Assembly (NCBI GenBank): GCA_015680685.1
Contig: MNCI01020931.1
Location: 720,708-784,707, forward strand
DNA from: Gnetum montanum
Lineage: Eukaryota > Streptophyta > Gnetopsida > Gnetales > Gnetaceae
Reading direction: 5' to 3'
Length of the DNA stretch: 64,000 nucleotides
The notes under the pieces are model-generated. The model did no database searches, was not told the DNA's origin, and worked only from the letters and a program-made list of their open reading frames with translations. Position numbers and translations under genes: made by a program. The first letter of the stretch is position 1. The number at the start of each line of letters is the position of its first letter. Shown here in pieces: positions 45,940 to 57,749 of this stretch.

Positions 45940-47000
45940 ATGGAATGGTTTGGACTAGTTAGGAGCTTGTAGAATGGGTGTTTCTACTAGCTTTTGTTTT
46001 AGAGTTTGGAAAACTAATTTGCATTCCTTGGTCCACTCAAAAGGTACATCCTTTTTCGTTAATTCCACCAATGGTTTGGCAACCTTTGAAAAGTTCTCAA
46101 TAAATCTCCTATAGTAGCCAGTATGTCTAAGGAATGACCAAATATCTTTGATAGTTTCCAGTTGATGGGTAATTCCTTGGATAATTTTGATTTTCTAAGG
46201 GTCTACCTCTATCCCTATGTGTGAGATTTTGTGTCCTAGTACTACGCCTTCTTGGACCATTAAATGGCTTTTTTTGCCAATTAAGCCTCAAATTGGTTTG
46301 TACACATCTTTCTAACACTTGCTCTAACTGGTCCAGGGCTTCATCAAAGTTTGCTCCATACATGGAGAAATCATCCATAAAGACCTCCACGCCATTCCCT
46401 ATCTATTGTTAGAATATGCTTAGAACTAGTCATTGAAATGTTGCAAGGGCATTGCACAAGCCAAAGAACAACTTTTTATATGTGATCGTTCCCCAAGAAT
46501 TGGTGAATGTAGTCTTGGCTTGGTCCTCTAGGGCTATTTGTATTTAGTTATATTTGCTATATCCATCCAAAAAACTGTAATAGAAATGCCCTATGATGGT
46601 GTCTAAGACTTGGTTGACAAATGGCAATGGAAAGTGATCTTTGAATGTTGCCATATTTAGTAGCCTGAAATCCATGCACATCCTCCATTTGCCTCCATTT
46701 TTAGGCACAATAACTAAGGGGCTAACCCATTCACTATCAGCAATGGGGTATATGAACCTAGCCTTGAGAAGTTGTTTGATTTCTTCCTTAACTACTTGCT
46801 TTAGCTTAGGGTTTAATCACTTTTTGCAGTTGTATTCAAGGCTTCATGGAGGGGTTAGTGTAAATTCTATTTTGGCATATCTTATAATCTATTCTAGTTA
46901 ATTTAGAATATGACCAAGCGAAGGCTTCTGACCATTTATTTATTACCTTCAGTAGTTCTTCTTTCTATTGAGGAGCAAGCTTAGCATTGATAATTACCGA
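45940..47000 (-). pseudogene. Gypsy reverse transcriptase remnant
   Basis: Frames in order on the minus strand: WVSPLVIVPKNGGKWRMCMD, FRLLNMATFKDHFPLPFV, YSFLDGYSKYN, GLCNALATFQ and VEVFMDDFSMYGANFDEALD. FMDD is the catalytic box and is intact. Several stops and a frameshift after NLRLNWQKK inactivate the gene. Confidence 0.85.
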
Positions 47001-47201
47001 ATTTCTATTTTTAAGGAACGTGTATTCCATACCGATGGGAAATGGTTTCAGCTCGAGGGGCTCTTGCTTAAATTTCTCAGGGATTTCCAACTTCCCCCAG
47101 TTGATATTTTCAAGGTTAAGACTTGGAAGTTGGTGGTGGATTTGCTCTAATGCATCTGTGCTATCGATGTAAGCACAAGTCAAACCCTTAGTTGGTTCCA
47201 T
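46965..47201 (-). pseudogene. Linker between protease and reverse transcriptase
   Basis: The frame EPTKGLTCAYIDSTDALEQI... to KNRNSVIINAKLAPQ is conserved in the plus-strand copy at 60190-60426 and ends just before the RT domain. The family-specific role of this segment is unknown to me. Confidence 0.6.
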
Positions 47202-47342
47202 GCATATGAGTGAACTAATTTCTTGATTAGCTGTTAGCCACTGGGTGTCTTCCTATCACGTGGCTACTATATACAGGCATCTTTGTATGTTAATCACTTG
47301 TGCATACTGATTGCATGCAGGCAATGCTATACTTTGCACAAA

Positions 47343-47987
47343 CTAGGACCTTTGCACACAATTACACCATGTGTCATTGTATGCGATGCACAGAACTTTC
47401 TTCTTCTCAATCTGTCTGAATGTATTTTCCTTTGATATTTCTAGGGAAAGATCATGGATTCCTAGGTGTGCATTGATCTTGCTTAGCCATGCTCTTCCCA
47501 TTATGATTGGGAAGTCCCCCTTATCGTTATTCACCTGAATCACTAGGAAGTCATCTGGGTATGACCACCCACAAACAATGGTAACAATGTCTTCCACTAG
47601 TCCTAATGGAATAGTGATGGACTGGTTAGCCAACTCTAGATAGATGTTGCTCTTTTTCAATGGAGGCAGGTTCCAGGCCTTGTACATTTCTTGAGAAATC
47701 AAGTTGACACTAGAACCTGAATCTAAAAGAGCCTTGCATAGCACATTTTCAGAAATTTGTAAGTATATAATAGGACTCCCAGGATCAAATAATTTCCTAG
47801 GAAGATGGCCAACTTTGATCCAATCAATGACAGCCTGTGTTAGCATGACTGTATGCATTAAGTGTGGTGATTGGGTTGAAGGGGCCTCCAAAGTTTTGAT
47901 TGATATTGAAGCATCTAAGGAATCAGTCGCTTGTGATTGTAAGGGCTTGGTTGGACTATTGGTTCTAAAGAAAGGTCTTTTCTTCAT
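47343..47987 (-). pseudogene. Gypsy aspartic protease
   Basis: A 214-codon frame with the protease site KALLDSGSSVNLISQEMYK (D-S-G intact) and the flap/end block FPIIMGRAWLSKINAHLGI. Upstream it joins the gag C-terminus. This is one of the best-preserved domains of the copy. Confidence 0.88.
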
Positions 47988-47989
47988 GT

Positions 47990-50375
47990 AATTGTTGGAA
48001 CCAACAGTAGGTTGAGAGTTACTAGCCCTCGTGGCATTACGTTGCTGCGACTAGGTAGGGATTTCATCTTGCATCACGAGAGCAAGTGGTAGTGGAGCTA
48101 TTGGTGGAAGAGATGTGGCTGGATGAGAAGGATGATATTCTTGTAGAATATTCTCTCTAGAAGAGGAAGTCCCATAATACTCGTAGGCTTGGTAGTGAGG
48201 TTAAGGAGTGACGTGACCAGTAGAGTCACATGGGAAGATTGGCTATTGCACGTAATATCCATACGGGTTAGTTTGCTGGTAAGGATACTGTTGCCTTGGT
48301 GGTGGCATTCCTTATGATTGTGGGTGCTACGACTATTGATATTGCTCAATCAGTTGTGGTGGAGTTCCACTAGGATAATATATTAAGGGTTGGTGGAACT
48401 GCCTTGGGTTACCTTAAGGATAAGATAACCTTTGGGGTGTTTTCCTTTTATTTAATCATGGGTTAAGTGCATACACCCTAGACTCCTGCAGATGTGAGAT
48501 TATAGGGAAAAATCCCTTAGGTTGGTCATATTAACATATCTCACATCCACTATCATTGTCTGTTTCTGAATCCACAACCTCTTTAATGATGACAATTTTT
48601 CCCTTACCCTTGCTATGTGCATGTTCAACCTCTTTCTTTTTTCTTTTCTCAATACCTTGCTCTCTAGACTCCTCTACTATTTTAAGAATATTTTGAAATC
48701 TATTGTCTAGGGAATCCCACATTTGATCTACCTTTTTCAAAAATTTTGATGTTATCTTTTGGATAGGCAAAGTTCTCCTATTCACCATCTCTTTGAGTGG
48801 TGACTCTTCTTCATCCTCACAAAATCTTACTCCCCTCTTCCAAAGGGAAGGATCTTGGTTATACTCTTCCACACTTTCTCTTTTTTGTATCTCACCTTCT
48901 TCCTTAGCAACTTGCTCCAATAGTGTTTGAATTTGATGAGACCTAAGCTCAAATAGTCTCCCTTGGGCATATGTCGCAAGGGTTCTTCTCATTTCATGCT
49001 TAAGCCCATCCATGAGATGGCGTAGTTGATCACTTTGTGAATAACCATGGCTAGGAAAATAGTGTAATAATGCATAGTATCGGCCCATGGTAACATCCAA
49101 GAGTTCATGTCCTCCTTGTTTCTAGCCTTGGATTTGCTTTCATAAGTTAGGCACTTGGGAGTACATTTGGTACTTGTCATTAAATAGTTCTAACATAGTA
49201 CTCCACCTACAGATGGATTCTGGTTCGAAAGACTAGTACTAGCTTTTCACTTCTTTAACCAATGTCCATGTGAATAACTTAAGTTTTTTCCATTTTTTCT
49301 CTATGTTCCATAAGGCACACACATCATGGAATGCTTGTAAATGATTCTGAGGATCAACATTGTATCCCCCTTCAAATCATGGGATGTTGTTCATATCTAA
49401 TCTCTTGATCCTACTATCTTTTTGATGCCTTGTTGGAATTCTAACAACCTTAGTTATGTTCAACATACTTTGAGTAGCGAGGAGGGGTTCATCATGATTA
49501 TCTCATCCATGGCGTCTATGATGCCTATGTTGTTCCCTACTCTCCCTTCTTTTGTGTCGTGACTCTTTAGAGTGCCCTCGTCCCCTTTCCTGGCTGTTTC
49601 ATCTATGACTTTCACTTTGCCTACCTTTATCCCCATGGTCTTCTTTATGACCACATCCAAATATTGAAGAAGAGGGTGAAGGGGATGATGAAGATGAAGA
49701 ATAAGGAGAACCATCACCATGATGATGTCTACTACCTTCTCTTCTGTGGTCTTGGTCCCGATCATGATTGCAATCAAAATGTCCACCTCTATCATGAGTT
49801 CGTGTCCCTTTTTCAGATCCTTTGTGCCCATGGGTATCAAAACCTAGGTTATGAATAATGGAATGAAGGTTTTGATACACAACCCCTTGGCCAAAGTCAA
49901 GGGGAGGAACATTGTTGTGTGGGTGACTGCTTGAGGTATGTTCACCACCCTCATTTTCGCTTAAGACATGTGGGGCATCCTAGGACCACTTACCCTTCAA
50001 AGACTTATGATGTCTCTTCTGTTGTAAGTTCCTTTGATGTTGTGCCTCTATGGGATGGTATTCTCTCAAGTCATGGTCTTGCACAATGTATTTTGCATCT
50101 AAGTATGGTATGCCAATTCTTGTGAGAGCACGAAGAAGCATGCTTGGGACTGAATGATCAAAAGGTAACACTATGCTACCTTCTAAGTCTTACCAACATA
50201 GTTGTTCATCTTGATGAAGGATAAAGGTGAAGTTTGGTATATACTCATTGGGATGAATATATACCACTCGAACTTGTTGAGAGACTGGTGGATCAACACC
50301 ATGTGTATTACGCTGCCGAGTGTTTCCTATTTCAAACCTAGGCGGTGAGGCACTTTCATACGAAGAAGGAGACAT
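47990..50375 (-). pseudogene. Gypsy gag of the pol-bearing element
   Basis: The start at 50375 (MSPSSYESASPPRFEIGN) lies 118 bases downstream of the primer site. The His/Arg/Ser-rich N-terminal part (about 49460-49880) precedes the gag core: MGRYYALLHYFPSHGYSQ, LRHLMDGLKHEMRRTL and QTLLEQVAKEEGEIQKRE. A Glu/Lys-rich stretch and a Cys/His motif near 48531 (CEIC...) follow. The Pro/Gln/Tyr-rich end runs to the protease. Stops divide it into at least five pieces. Confidence 0.8.
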
Positions 50376-50492
50376 ACTTGTCTATTTACTGTGTAATGTA
50401 TTCTTGTTTATTATTTTCTCAACCAATCCCAAGGATTTTTTCCAATGATGTGAATGATTTCTTATGTTCTAGTTAGTGCACAAATAGCTAAG

Positions 50493-50510
50493 TCCCCAGT
50501 AATGGTGCCA
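50493..50510 (-). other. Primer-binding site, tRNA-Asp type, of the minus gypsy element
   Basis: On the minus strand it reads tggcaccattactgggga, a decayed version of the tRNA-Asp complement, one base after the LTR edge at 50512. Confidence 0.7.
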
Positions 50511-50511
50511 A

Positions 50512-50708
50512 TGATGAGTGGCAAGGTACCCCTATGCTCAACCATACGAATACAAGCGTTTCACACACGATCCAGTCGAATTCCAAGGACTAAGTGCCTA
50601 TGTGCCTTTGTGGAACAAGGATGGGTTGGTTGATCATTATCTTCTCAAACTTACTTGTATGTCATGATTGTATGGTTAAGTAAGCTTGAGGCATATGATT
50701 TTTATATT
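50512..50708 (-). repeat. 5' LTR, proximal part, of the minus gypsy element (interrupted)
   Basis: It matches the start of the LTR at 42245 and stops at 'atgatttttatatt', exactly where the second element begins. The LTR continues at 57750 with 'atatcttttatg'. Confidence 0.85.
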
Positions 50709-51501
50709 TGATGAGTGGCGAGGTACCCTTACACTTAACCATACAAATACGAGCATCTCATGCATGATCTGGTCAAACTCCAAGGATTAAGTGCTTAAGT
50801 GCCTTAATGGAACACTTAAGGTTAATCAATCGCTATCTTTCCAAACTTACTTGTATTGTCACGGTTGTATGGTTAAGTAAGCTTGAGGTATATGATTTTT
50901 TATATCTTTTATCTTTTTAATGTCTTATGCTAATAGGGGAAGGTGAAGAGAACTAAGTGACTAACTTTCATTAACTATTCACTAACTACGTTCTAATTAT
51001 TCTAGCACAAGTATCTATTCCCACTTGCCGCACACACCCCAAACTAGTGCAACATTGTTGGGATTACCAAATGCTACTCATTATTGGGTTACCAAGCATT
51101 ACACACGTGCTCGAAGCAGTCGTACTGAGTGCACTTAACTAGGAGAGTCAAGGGTTGAGAGAGATTAATTATATAGGAAAGAATTCAAACATTTAACCAT
51201 AACTAATTACTATTTAGCTTAGTCCATATGTTGTAAGGTTTATTAGAAATTTCATCTTTATTGTCATACACAAATGTGTGCTCAGGTACAATTTGCTTGA
51301 ATAAAGATCTGTTCACTTTAAGACTCCTACTGTGGGCACATGGAAATTATTCTAACTCTGGAATGGTAAAACTTCAAGATTTTAGCTAAGGGTCTAAGTC
51401 TAAGTGTCTAAAACAAGGAAATCCATCTCTTATTTATAAACATTGCGGCAAGCCGCGATATTGCATACAAGATATCACGTACGCGATATTGCGGCTCATC
51501 A
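50709..51501 (-). repeat. 3' LTR of the nested gypsy element
   Basis: 793 bp, from TGATGAGTGG to CGGCTCATCA in plus orientation. U3 palindromes (gatatcacgtacgcgatatt) lie near 51472-51491, with a minus-strand TATA box (ctataaataag) near 51436. Confidence 0.85.
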
Positions 51502-53535
51502 TAACCCCATGACTAAATAAAAATTCATCCTTGAGTTCCTTACAAAATATTGAGAAGGTATGGGATTATTGACTTGAACGATACAAATGGTGAATGGGGT
51601 GACATGTGAATGGATCATCATTACAATACATGGCAACAATAGTGTTCTTGACCATAAGAGTGAACACTATGTACATGTGACATCTAGCCTTATTTGGTAG
51701 CTGGAAGAGAAGAGAGAGAGAAAGAGAAGAAGAAGATGTGTTGCTACTGATGCCAAGATTGTGCCTTTCATTGTCCATCCATAAGTGTGCCATCAATCCT
51801 GTTCATTGCATAACTGCTCCAACACCAATCCATTTTAAGTGTTTCCTCCAAATCCAATCCATTGTTGTATGATTGCCATCTGCACACACAATACAGTTTT
51901 ATATTAGCTAGGATAAATGAATCACAATGTAGTTGATACCTTGCCTCGGTGTAAGGTCCATTGGCTAAGTTGTGATATGGCTAATGTGGATTCTAGAGAT
52001 ATAACACTGGTGACTACCCAAGGTGTAGGGGTTAAGAGAAAATCGAAAAAATTGGACCAGGACCCCATGACTAAGACCAAACCTTTGGTAGCGATAGAAT
52101 GAAAAAAGATAAAGAATAAAAAAGATGGAGAAAAAGAAACAATAGGAATGTCGATGAAATGGATGTTAGAGATGGAAATGAAAAAAATAAATGGTGATTG
52201 TAAAAATGTTTAAGGAAAAGAAGTTAAGTGATGCACCAAATAGGAATACTAGTGGGTCCTTCCCAAAGTAGGCTCATGCCCTTAATGCCTTGGCAGTCCC
52301 ACATTCAAAGAGTTCGTAGGCTCTAACAATGCCATTTGGAAGCAAGAGTTAAAGTCTTAACCACAAGAATTTACCAAAAAAGAAAATAATGCATCAACCA
52401 AAATATGGACTATTGATACAACCGGCAATGAGGTGGAAAATGAAGAATGAATGATGGAAAGAAGAGAATGGAATGGAGTCTCAAGAGAAAGGTGGTGTAC
52501 AGCCCCTTGTGTATTAATGGTTAATATGAATTAGTAGATCTCATTCCAAATCCAGCCTTAAACAATCCACATTTAGTGACTTCGCATTAATACATTTGGC
52601 CAATTCATCCACTTGGAGTAACGAGAATGCTTCTGCCAAAAAGTCACCACAATTCCAACGAAATGAGAAAGGAGAAAGTAGGAAACGAGAAAGGGCTTTA
52701 GTTAGAGGAAACATGTTTTTTTAGTTCCATAACCAATGCTTGTATCCCAGATGATTATTTTTTCTAAGGGGTGTTCTTTGAATTCTCACTATTTTTTTTG
52801 CGTGAGAACGACACCATGCAAAGACTTATTATTTTTATTCACTCAGCTTCTCGATAATGGAGCAATGTCGGAACGGTAAGAAAAACTCAAGAAGAAAACA
52901 TCCAAGCATCCAAGAGAATGACCAACACAAATGCATTAGATCCCCTTGAAGTCACACCCTTTTCAATCCTTGAGTCCTTCCTTAGTTTGAGAAATGCCCA
53001 GTCACCAATTTATTGATAGTTCTTATTATTGAAAGAAAGGGACTATATGGTTCCAAGCCAAGAGAGACCATAGAAATTCATGGATGCATGGATGACGTGG
53101 ACTCATTACTTATTATATTAAGAGAACTGTACCTTACTATTAGCATTATAACTCAAAGGTAAAAATCAAACATTAGCAGCCAATAGAATACAGTTCATAC
53201 CATCATTAGGAGCACTTATTAGGTGACAATCCTAACAAAATAAATAAACATACAAATAACAAAAAGGTATGAATGATGTTGCAAAACAAAAACAAATAAA
53301 TAAAAGAAATTTATAAAACAAAAATATGAAAAACAAAAACTTAAAAAGGAATTGAGGGCCTTAATTGATCAGCATAGGTGGCCATCTCCCCCATGACTAA
53401 GTTGAAAGGAGGAGATCTAAAATAATGAGCAAGGTCATCCTTTCTCCAATGTATTATGTGCATTGACCATTTTAGATTCATGGTAAGGTTTGGTCTGTTG
53501 CACATTGACTAGTAATTTTTTGTCAAAGTGTTTGT
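51502..53535 (-). other. Polypurine tract and post-pol noncoding region of the nested element
   Basis: The minus strand reads tttagtcatggggtta directly before the LTR. The rest matches 42670-44320 in order, including the block closing the pol region near 53385-53400. No gene lies within it. Confidence 0.7.
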
Positions 53536-54475
53536 TTGAAGTTTTTAGGAATTTCTAGCTTTCCCCTATTGATGTTTTTAGGTTAAGGGTTGAAAGTTAG
53601 CAACACTCTTACTCCAGTGCATCTATGCTTTTGACGTGGATGCAAGTTGTTCCCCCAGTTAGTTCCATGCATGTTGGTGAGTTTCTCTCTTGATTAACTA
53701 TCAACCACTCGATGTCTTCTTATTGTGTGGTTACTACATACAGGCACTTTTGTATGTGAATTTCTTGGACACACTGGTTGCATGTAGGCAATGTTGAACG
53801 TTCCTATATGCAATCACACCCTGTAACATCATATGTGATGCATGGAACTTTCTTCTTATTGATCTTTTCAAAAGTGTTTTCCTTAGATATTTCCGGGGAA
53901 AGATCGTGGATTCCTAGGTGTGCATTTATGGTACTTAGCCATGCCCTTCCCATTATTATTGGGAAGTCCCCTTTGTCATTGTTGACTTGTATCAGTAGGA
54001 AATCGGCTGGGTATGACCATCCATACATAGTGGTAATGATGCCTTCCACTAGTCCCAAGGGAACAGTGATGGACTGGTCAGCCATCTCTAAGCAAATATT
54101 GTTCTTCTTTAGTGGAGGTAGGTTACAAGATTTATACATCTCTTGTGATATTAAGTTGACTCCAGAACCTAAGTCTAAAAGAGTTTTACATGGTTCATTC
54201 CCAATGATTTGGAGATAGATTAAAGGACTTCCAGGGTCAGAGAATTTCTTGGGAAGGTGGCCCTCCTTAATACAGTTAGTGATGACATGTGTTAACATAA
54301 CCGTGTACATTGAGCTCTGTTTTTGGTTTGAAGGGAGCTTTGAAGCCTTATTTGATGGAGAAGCGTTCAGAGGCTCAACTGTTTTTGGTTGTGAGAGCTT
54401 GATTAGGCTGTTGGTTTTGAAGAAAGGTTTTCTCTTTGTATATTTGTTAGAACCAGTAGTGGGTTGATGGTTCAT
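53536..54475 (-). pseudogene. Protease of the nested gypsy element, with an altered active site
   Basis: The 223-codon frame aligns with the protease at 47343-47987, but the active site reads TLLDLGSGVNLISQEMYK. D-S-G has become D-L-G, which should abolish activity. FPIIMGRAWLSTINAHLGI follows. A short linker remnant (53540-53800) is joined at the deletion point. Confidence 0.85.
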
Positions 54476-56825
54476 AGCTCTTGTAGCAATACGTTGCTAT
54501 GATTGAGTGGGGAGTTCCCCTTGCATTGCTGGAGCAAGTGGTAATGGAGCTATCAGTGTGAGAGTTGTGAATGGGTTTGGAGGATGGTATGTCTATGGGT
54601 TGTCTCTCCTAGGAGAAGGAGTTCTATAATACTCCTGATCTTGGTAGTGACATTGTGGTGTCACCTGACCAATAAAGTCACATGGAGAGATTGGTTGCTG
54701 CTCGTAGTAGCCATATGGATCTAGATGCCAGTAAGGGTATTATTGCCTTGGTGGCGGCATCCCCCATGACTGTGGGTATTGACACTATTGGTGTTGCTCA
54801 ATAGGTTGTGGTGAAGTTCGACTTGGATAATATGTTAAAGGTTGGTGGAACTGCCTTGGGTTACCTTGGGGATAAGGTAACCATTGAGGTGCTTGCCGTT
54901 TGTTAAGTTGTGGGTTAAGTGCATATACCCCAGACTCTTGCAAATGTGAGATTATTGGGCAACATCCCTTAGGATGGTCGTATTGGCATATCTCACATCC
55001 ACCATCATTGTCTATATCAGAATCCACAACCTCTTCGGTGATGGCCATTTTACCCTTACCTTTGTTATGTGCATTCTCCATGTTCCTCTTTTTCTTTTTG
55101 TCATAGTCACTACCTCACTCCTTAGACTCCTCTACAATTTTGAGAATGATTTTAAATCTACTATTTAGGGAGTCCCACATTTGATCTACCTTTTCTGAAA
55201 CTTCTGTTGTTAATTTTTGGAGCAGCATGGTTTTCCTATGCACCATCTCTTCGAGTGGTGACTCTTCCTCCTCCTCATAGAATCTCACTCTCCTTTTTTA
55301 GAGGGAAGGATCATGGTTGTACTTTTCTATACTTTTTCTCTTACGTAGCTCCCCTTCTTCCTTGGCTACTTGTTTTAGCAACCTATGAACCTAATGGAAC
55401 CTAATCTTCCTTAGGCATACGTTCCAAGGGTTCTCCTGGTTTCATGCCTAAGTCCATTTACAAGATGGCGCAGTTGATCTTGCTGCGAGTAACCATGGCC
55501 TAGGCAACAATGTAACAATGCATAATAACGACCCATGGCAGCATCCAAGGATTCATGATTTCCCTACTTCCATCCTTGGATTTGCTTTCGCAGGTTGGAC
55601 ACCCAAGAGGACATTTGATACTTATCATTAAATAGTTCTAGCATTGTACTCCACCTCTAAATGGATTCTGGTTCTAAGGACTGGTACTAGCTTTTCACTT
55701 CTTTTACTAGTATCCTTGGGAAAAACTTTAGTTTTTGCCATTTGTTCTTAATGTTCTTCAAGGCACATGCATTATGAAATTCTTGTATGTGGTTTTGAGG
55801 ATCATCATTGTATCCCCCCTCAAATCATGGGATATTATTCATGTCTAACCTCTTGATCCTGCTATCTTTTTGGTGCCTTGTGGAACTCTTATGGCCTCCG
55901 TGATATCTAACATGCTTTGGGTTGTGAGTAGGGGTTCTTCATGGTCATTTTTTTCATAGCATCTGTGATGTCTACACAGTTCCCTACTCTTCCTTCTTTT
56001 ATGCTGTGATTCTCTTGAGTGTCCTCATCCACTTTCTTGACTCTCTCGTTGAGGTTTCTCACTTTATTTACCTTTATCCTCATGGTTAGGCTCCTTATGA
56101 CTGTGTCCTGATACTAAAGGAGAGGGTGAATGTGATAATGAAGGTGAAGAAGAAGAAGAACCATCACCATGACGATGTTCCCTACCTTCTCTTTGGTGGT
56201 CTCGGCCCTGATCGTGATTATGATTAGAATGCCCACCCTTATCATGTGTTTGTGTTCCCTTTTTAAACACTTGGTGTTCATGGGGATCAGAACTAGGATT
56301 GTGAATCGTGGAGTGGAGGTTCTAATACACCACCTCTTGACCATCGTTAGGAGGGGAAACATCATTTTGTGGAGAACCTATTGAAATAGGTTCAGCACCC
56401 TCAATTTCGCTTAAGACAGGTGGAGCGTTATGGGTTTCTTTGCTCTTTAATGATGTATAGTATCTCTCTTGTCGCAAGTCCCTTTGACGTTGTGCTTATG
56501 TGGGATGGTAATCCCTTGTGTCATAATCGCATGCAACGTATTCCATGTATAACTATGACATGCCTACTTGCGCAAGAGCATGAAGAAGAATGTTGGGGAT
56601 TGCTTGATCTGGAGGCAATACTATGTTACCTTCCAAGTCTCTCCAACGCAGTTGTTCATCTTGATGGAGAATAAAGGTAAAGTCAGGTACATACTCATCA
56701 TGATGAATATATACCACACGAAACTATTGAGGTGCTAGCAGATCTTAGTTATGTGTGTTGTGCTGCCAACTATCTCTTGTGTGAGTCCTAGGTGGTGAAG
56801 TGCTTTTGTGCGAAGAAGAAGACAT
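54476..56825 (-). pseudogene. Gag of the nested gypsy element
   Basis: The start at 56825 (MSSSSHKSTSPPRT) corresponds to the MSPSSYESASPPRF start of the surrounding element. A His/Ser-rich N-terminal region (56064-56365) follows. Further on are the CEICQYDHPKGCCPIISHLQ motif (about 54940-55000) and a Pro/Gln-rich end. It is broken by many stops. Confidence 0.8.
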
Positions 56826-56951
56826 TCTTTTCTTGTTCGGTGTGCTATTTACAATTTTCTTATCTTTTCCTGATTAACCCTAAGGGTTTGTTCTAGCATC
56901 CCAATGATATGAATGATCTCCTATGTTCTATGTAGCACATAAACAACTAAG

Positions 56952-56969
56952 TCCCTAATAACGGTGCCA
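56952..56969 (-). other. Primer-binding site, tRNA-Asp type, of the nested element
   Basis: On the minus strand it reads tggcaccgttattaggga, next to the LTR edge at 56971. Bases tggcaccgtt match the tRNA-Asp copy at 40688 exactly. Confidence 0.7.
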
Positions 56970-56970
56970 A

Positions 56971-57749
56971 TGATGAGTGGCAAGGTACCCCTACACTCAA
57001 CCATACGAATACGAGCGTCTCACACGCAATTTGGTCGAACTCCAATGATTAAGTGCTTATGTGTCTTAATGGAATACTTAAGGTTAATCAATCACTGTCT
57101 TCCAAAACTTACTTGTATTGTCATGGCTGTATGGTTAAGTAAGCTTGAGGTATATGATTTTTTATATCTTTTATCTTTTTAATGTCTTGTGCTAATAAGG
57201 GAAGGTGAAGATAACTAAGTGACTAACTTTCATTAACTATTCACTAACTACGTTCTAATTATCCTAGCACTAGTATCTATTCCCACTTGCTACACACACC
57301 CTGAACTAGTGCAATGCTATTGGGATTACCAAACACTACTCGTTATTGGGTTACCAAGCATTACACACATGCTCAAAGTGGTCGTACTGAGTGCACTTAA
57401 CTAGGAGAGTCAAGGGTTGAGAGAGATTAATTATTTAGGAAAGCATTCAAACATTTAACCCTAGCTAATTACTATTTAGCTTAGTCCATATGCTGCAAGG
57501 TTTATCAGAAAGTTTGTCTTTATTGCTATACACAAATGTGTGCTCAGGTACAATTTGCTCGAATAAAGATCTATTTACTTTAAGACTCTTACTGCAGGCA
57601 CATGGAAATTATTCTAACTCTGGAATGGTAAAACTATAAAAATTTAGATAAGGGTCTAAGTCTAAGTGTCTAAAATAGGGAAAGCCACCTCTTATTTATA
57701 GACATTGTGGTAGGCTGCAATATCACGTACGCGATATCGCGACTCATTA
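56971..57749 (-). repeat. 5' LTR of the nested gypsy element
   Basis: 779 bp, the partner of 50709-51501. The outer edge reads CTCATTA where CTCATCA is expected, one base change. U3 palindromes lie at 57717-57742 and a minus-strand TATA box near 57694-57703. Confidence 0.85.

Larger units (their letters stand above)
50709..57749 (-). mobile_element. Nested Ty3/gypsy element lacking RT, RNase H and integrase
   Basis: LTRs at 50709-51501 and 56971-57749 flank gag and protease on the minus strand. It sits inside the 5' LTR of the surrounding element. The target duplication is atatt (50704-50708) and atatc (57750-57754); the uninterrupted LTR at 42245 has atatc once. The internal sequence passes from post-pol DNA straight to the protease-RT linker near 53535, so about 2.75 kb with RT, RNase H and integrase is missing compared with 44.3-47.1 kb. 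Confidence 0.88.

Noticed and set aside
50512-51501. A single 990-bp LTR
   Set aside because: A second TGATGAGTGG start at 50709 and the continuation of the first LTR at 57750 show two LTRs of different elements joined by nesting.
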